In this document: positions 58,688-64,000 of the stretch, one piece after another | Layout of the letters: every line of letters starts with the position of its first letter | Numbering within the stretch: position 1 is the first letter of the stretch | From: Schistocerca nitens | Taxonomy: Eukaryota; Arthropoda; Insecta; Orthoptera; Acrididae | Length of the DNA stretch: 64,000 bases | Assembly (NCBI RefSeq): GCF_023898315.1 | Contig: NC_064616.1 | Span: 543,359,602 to 543,423,601 of the forward strand | Reading direction: 5' to 3' | Notes under the pieces: model-generated | Seen by the model: the letters and a program-made list of their open reading frames with translations, nothing else | Database searches by the model: none | Told to the model about the DNA's origin: nothing | Program-made: the position numbers and the translations under genes

Positions 58688-61600
58688 TTGTGGAGTACTC
58701 AAGGGTATTTTCTTTTTTGGGTAGGCGGTGTGTTGAGGTTCTCTGGTGAACACCTGCCAGGCGAGTCGCAGGTAGGAAAACCAGATCACGTTCAGAGTAA
58801 AGAGACTTCGATTGTCAAATTTTATCAGAGAATTGTCGAAGTATTTGTAACAAAGTTCCCGATATTACTGCCCTCCAGGAAACTTCTCACCGTCGGGAGT
58901 GAGAGCTGGCTGAAACCCGAAGTAATAAGGTCACAGATATTTAGCGATTCATGGAGTGTATATCGAAGAGACAGATTAAACGCCGTAGGAAGGGATATAT
59001 TCAATACAGCTGGCAAAAATAATGTCTCTACTGACGTCGAATCTGAGGGTGACAGTGAAGTTATTTGGTCACGCATAACATTTCTAGATGAAATCAAGTT
59101 CATTGTAATATGTTGTTACCATATACGGGATTCCACCGTGACGGTTTTTGAATCATTGCGAGAAAGTTTACGAGCAGTAGTGTGAAATACCCAGATCATG
59201 CAATACTAGTTTGGAGGGTATTCAGCCTACAGCAGGGATGTCCATGGAATCATTGTAGCGGGTACAGACAGACAGTCTTGTGAAGTTCTTTTGAATACCT
59301 TTCCAGGAAACTGTCTTTAGCAGCTATTTTACACCTCATAGCTACAAACAGGCCCGACCTGCTTTACAGTATCATAACATTGAAAGGGACGAATGACCAT
59401 CATGTTATCATTGCAATTTCGGTTAGTAAATTTATTGAATCAGTCAAGAACGTTTGGAGAGTATTTCAACTAGAAAGATAACGTAGACAGTTATTAGCAT
59501 CTCAGAAAGACAATTAATTGACATAATATAGTCCTAGTACCATGGACGAAGAGGAATTATTAAACTGATTGCAAATCATACTCTGGAGTATTATTTGCCG
59601 AGTAAATGGATTAAAGATGGAAAGAACCTGTCGTGGCTCAACAACAAAATTCGAAACATTCTGAGAATGCAAAAGCTGAAGCACTCTCGGTTGAAGAGGG
59701 GACACTCGAATGACAACAGGTAAAAGTTAACAGAATTTTCCGTGTATGTTAAAAGTTTGATACGGGAAGGTTGACCAGACTGGAGCGGCAGTAGAAGACT
59801 GCAAAAATAAAGCTGACGTTTCAAATTTCGCATTTAAGATATCGTTCACGCAGGAGAATCGCACAAACCTACTGTTATTTGACCATAGAACATGCTCCAT
59901 CATGGAGGGCACTGTAATAAGCATCGCTGGTGTAGAGAAACAACTAAAAGAACTGAAAGCAATTCAGTCATCAGGTCTTGATGGAATCCCAATTTGGTTT
60001 TACAAAGGGTACCTGTGGCTTTGTCCTTTTACTTAGCTAACATTTATCGCGAATCTCTCGCCCAGTAAGAAGTTCCAAGGGACTGAAAAAAGGGGCAGGT
60101 GACTCCTGCGTATAAGAAGGGGAAAAGAACAGGCAGCCAAAATTACAAACCAACATCTTTAATATCGACTTGCTGCAGAAACCATGAACATATTTTCAGT
60201 TGGAACATAACATATTTACCTTAGACGGAAAGCTTCTATCTACGGATCAACAGGCTTTTAGAAAGCATTGCTCTTGTGATACTCAGCTTGCCCATCTCTC
60301 ACACGACGTTCTGCGAACCGTGGGTGATAAGCAACAGGCAAATTCCATGTTCGTTGATTTCCGAAAAGTATTTTTACATGTTGCCGCACTGCCAACTGTT
60401 AAAATGGTACAAGCAGACGGAATAGGTTCCCAGGAATCAGAGTGGCTCGAAGACTTCTTAAGTAACAGAACTCAGTATAGTGTCCGCGATGGAGAGTGTT
60501 GGTTGAAGACAAAGGTATCTTGAGTAGTGCCCTCGGGAAGTATGATAAGACCGCTATTACTTTCTGTGTACTTAAATGTTCTGGCGAACAGGATAATCAT
60601 CAGTGTGTGGATGTTCGCTGATGATACTGAGGTGTATGGGAAGGCGTCGTCGTTGCGTGACTATAGGGGAACACAGTGCGACTCAGACGAAAATTATAGT
60701 TGCCGTAAAGAATGGCAGCGAGCTCTAAATTAGAAAAATGTAAGTTAATGCATATGGGTAGGAGAAACTAATCCATAATGATCGAGTACAGTATTAGTGG
60801 TGTGCTGAATGATACAGTCACAGCTATGAAGTATGCAGGCGTAATGTCGCAAAGCAGTATGAAATGGAATGAACCTATAAGGACTGCAGTAGGGAAGGCG
60901 AATGATCGACTTCAGTTAACTGGGAGAACATTAGAGAAGTGTGTTTCGTTTATAAAGGAGGCCGCATAGAGGACCCGTTGTTGAGTATTGTTCGAGTGTT
61001 TGGGATCCGGGCAATGTCGCATTCAAGGAATACATCGAAGCAATTCAGAGGAGTGCTGCTAGATTTCTTAATGGCAGGTTCGAACAACATGCAGGTATTA
61101 CAGAGATGCTTCATGAACTCAATTGGGGATCACTGGATGGAAAGGAGGAGACGTTAGTTTCAAAGAGCACTATTGAGGAAATTTTGAGAAACGGCATTGG
61201 AGACTGACTGCAGAACGATTCTTCTTTTGCCAACGTACACTTCGCGTAAGGAGCACGAAGATATGATTAGAAAGACTAAGGCTCGTACGTAGCACTTAGA
61301 CAGTCATTTTTCCTAAATGTATTTGCGAATTGAAGAGAAAAGGAAATTATTAATTATGGGACATAGTTGATACATATGTGACTTATCTACAAAAACGTAG
61401 TGTTTGTGTAAAATGCCCCTAGCAGCTTTTGGGGTTGGGTTTCGTTCTGAACAGTGTGAGCTGTGAACATAATTGAAAACTAACTATATTATGGTCGAAC
61501 AGATCATTTTCGGTGTTCCAAGGCTAATTATCGGCGTTCCAAGGCTAATTATTGCGTTCTCCAATGACATTTAAGTGCTGAGAGTGTGAACACAAGCGGA

Positions 61601-61697
61601 AATGGAATTACATGTAAATCAACCAGTTTCTTTGTTCCACTATAGACAGTTTCAATTGCTACCCTCCCCAAATGGTAGAGGTATAGCACAAAGATTG
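58688..61697 (+). pseudogene. LINE-B, Jockey/CR1-type non-LTR retrotransposon
   Basis: Plus strand sister of LINE-A. The endonuclease N-terminal half is still open (58840-59185: VGSESWLKPEVI, SWSVYRRDRLN, IWSRITFLDEIKFIVICC), an APE-type nuclease start without its catalytic C-terminal half being readable. The RT follows: SGLDGIPIWFYKG-like (about 59973), LSTDQQAFRKHCSCDTQLAH (about 60236), PSGSMIRPLLLSVYLNVLA and FADDTEVYG with the FADD intact (60530-60640). The C-terminal AVGKANDRLQLTGRTLEKC is at 60885. Many stops and frame changes. The 3' end has AATAAA at 61698-61703. The TATA module follows immediately. Confidence 0.85.
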
Positions 61698-62830
61698 AAT
61701 AAAGCCATTTAGTGGCTGCATTCAGTTTGCAGCTTCAGTCCTTGAGCACATTTTAGTGTTTCCTACAACTCAAAGTAACTATCAAGGCAAAATAGATCAC
61801 AGCCGAAATCAGGTAACGCTCGAAACACTGACGTCTCTAGTAAGCATCTCCTGGCGGGTATGCAAGACAGATGACACTTAGCACCGCCAAGTGCCTCGGA
61901 CCCAGCTAGGTGTTAGGAAACCATGACACCTGAGAAGGTACACAACTATAAGCTCCGGCCAGACCACGCCCCGTCCCACCCACTATATATAGTGGGGTAT
62001 AAGGACGTCTCATTGGTTGAAGCACTCGTCTCCGTCCGTCTTCCTGCTCGATGCCAGGGCAGCAGGCGGCCGTAGGAGGTATATGATTCCAGGGGCTATC
62101 TTATCGGCACTCTGTTACGCGGACTTCACCTATATTTTGTGATGTGCACAGACTGAGCTTATTATTTTTTCATATGCTTCTCCAGTCAGTCTTAAATATC
62201 TGTAGTTTGTCACTGATTGATTTGAAAAAAGATTTATCAAACTCGTTGAGCATTAATTGCAACCAGTTGTGGATAAAATAAATAGCTCTATCTTATATAC
62301 CACTTCTCAGTTCCTTCTAGTGGCAATTTACGAATAGATTATTACTAATTCACTAGTTTTTGGAGAAGCAATATATCCACAAGGAAAGTTACATGTGCAA
62401 GATTTACAATAATGTATAGTATGATAAAAGTGATACAACTACTAGACGTGAGACCTCAAAGTGGCAACAACGCATGTAAAAGTCTTCTCTATATGTTGTC
62501 AAAATATTGAGAGTGGAGTTGAAACCATTAACTATGACTGATATGGAAAACATATCTTATAGTAACGCACAAGTTGCATTGCGATGTTGAGTTACTTCAT
62601 TTGTTTCTGATTGGTCATGTAACTGAAAGGGCTGAAAGATCACGTTCTTAACTACAAAAGATTGGTTTCATTACTCATTATACTTAAACTAAAAGCATAA
62701 TTCGAGAATTCATGACGTTTCTGTAATTCGCACTAACGCATTGTGAAATTGAATCAGACATAACAGCTATGTTATAACTCCAGAGCTGCGAGTAGGGATG
62801 GCTATGGTGGGGGGGAGGGAAGAGTGGAAC
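61698..62830 (+). repeat. TATA-containing module, copy C
   Basis: From AATAAA (61698) through TAGTGTTTCCTA, CAGACCACGCCCCGTCCCACC, TATATATA (61984-61991), GTCTCATTGG and CTCCGTCCGTCTTCC, to the right part shared with copy A (GAGAATTCATG, GAGTAGGGATGGCTA). It is the longest copy, about 1.1 kb, with no coding capacity. It directly follows LINE-B in the same orientation. Confidence 0.7.
61962..61995 (+). promoter_or_regulatory. Putative core promoter, module copy C
   Basis: CCACGCCCCGTCCCACCCAC followed by TATATATA at 61984-61991. The order is conserved in copies A and B. Confidence 0.4.
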
Positions 62831-64000
62831 AATTGATGCTTACTGAACTACAGAAGAAAGTTTGCGATTAACATTAAAGTAAGTGATAGAAGACTGATCG
62901 CTTATCTGGCGCAGTAAAAAAGTGTTCTTAGCGTGTAGTTGCTAAGCTGTACCCGACTTTTAAATTTAGGATCTCGATGCCCAATGAACGCGATGACTAT
63001 GCAGGATGCCTCATCAGCATGAAAACAAAATATGACAAGAATTCAGGGAGAACACTCAACATTAGTCTTGAAAGTGAGTGAACGACCACGATTTGTCAGA
63101 AGTCGTCATCAGTAGTGCCAAGTCTCAACCGCATTAGCAATAAGAAAAACTTCATGGGCTGTTTTCAATGTCCTCACTGCTATCCGCAGCCTGCTCCAAC
63201 CAGCCTTCAGTGGAGCTGCGCCACCAGACGTTAATCTAACTGACGACCTTTATCCGAGAGCAGATTACACCATTGGAAATTGCAAATTTGTAGCACAATC
63301 AACCTGTTCGGCTTGCGGCGACATCTTATTTTAACAGAACTAAGTGTGTTCTGAACGACTTTGCCCAAAATGTCAAGAACTAGTAACATAGAACGGTACA
63401 CACTCTTCACCTTAAACGGACTGTATTACGAACCGATCTTGAGTCATTCGCATCCAGATTATCAGGAATACCACCAAAATGTGGAGATATTATTGAGGGT
63501 AGGCGACTTAGTCGATGTTACAGAGTAATAAATCAAATTGTAGACTCAGAGGGAAATATCTAACACATGACAACTGTAGCAGAAACAAATCAGAAGTAGT
63601 GCGGAAAACTGCAGTTTTTCACTTTCATTCGATTCCAGGTCTATCATAGACAGTTCATGCGAAATGGGTTGTTCATTGCTTTCATAAATTTCCCTGTCTG
63701 CTTGATACTGAGATGACAAACAAAATTCAAATTCGTATGACTGACAGATGCTGCCAATTTGTTCAGAGTCTTTCTCTTCTCTTGCTGACTAGACTTAGTA
63801 TTCTCGAAGCAGTCGAATACGCCAACTCCTTCAATGGTGCCAGGAGATATATGACACGGAAGGTTAAGATTCGTTACTTGCATGTCACTGTTAGTGGCCC
63901 AGTGAAAAAGGCAATGGAAGAGATTGGTAAGTTACAGTGTTTGTAACCAAACTAGAACTGATTTCGAGTTATAGCAAGTGAGCACTTTCCAAGAATTTGT
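62831..64000. other. No recognised gene to the window end
   Basis: Open frames of about 78 codons on both strands (63644-63946) overlap each other and show no known domain. A G run (about 62810-62820) marks the left edge. Confidence 0.4.

Overview
This window looks like a piece of a large, repeat-rich insect genome, most likely an orthopteran of the locust/grasshopper type (Schistocerca-like). The reasons are the tRNA-derived SINEs with a shared 3' tail, the Jockey/CR1-type LINE with a TACATC-like 3' tail, and a solo LTR beginning TGTAAGTAGG that I recall as very common in that genus. This taxonomic call rests on recognition, not a search. I found no convincing host protein-coding gene, no tRNA or rRNA gene and no CRISPR. 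Almost everything recognisable is a mobile element, mostly broken, and many elements sit inside one another.

Left part (1-18.5 kb): a decayed LINE (405-3915) is interrupted by a TATA-containing repeat module. At its 3' end it is interrupted by an 11.85 kb Ty3/gypsy-type LTR retrotransposon (3916-15766). That element has 1.5 kb LTRs about 98% identical, a primer-binding site matching tRNA-Gly, gag and pol with a few premature stops, and a 3' region with three 191-bp tandem repeats. The TATA module reappears at 16147, followed by a small TA-flanked inverted-repeat element (17352-17646).

Middle (18.5-34.8 kb): a second LINE on the minus strand, a hAT-like relic, an RTE-like LINE fragment, and a Tc1-like element with an AT expansion. 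Next comes a mariner-type element with about 280-bp inverted repeats that carries a second complete mariner-type element inside it. After these lie a LINE scrap, a second Tc1-like relic, and two SINEs that share a 3' tail but have different tRNA-like heads.

32.5-45.1 kb: a probable old LTR element (B, plus strand) is split by LTR element C (minus strand, 34808-43156). C has lost everything between its capsid region and its integrase core, leaving a gag-integrase fusion, and its gag is in turn split by a 491-bp solo LTR with a perfect 5-bp target duplication. This is a three-level nest.

Right part (45-64 kb): two Penelope-like GIY-YIG fragments in inverted orientation, 74-bp and 197-bp tandem repeats, a GC-rich repeated stretch, a minus-strand gypsy pol relic (53.5-55.9 kb), and a second copy of the left-hand LINE (58.7-61.7 kb) again followed by the TATA module (61.7-62.8 kb). 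The coding relics do not work together as a host pathway; the story here is insertion history. Long stretches between elements show no gene I can support.
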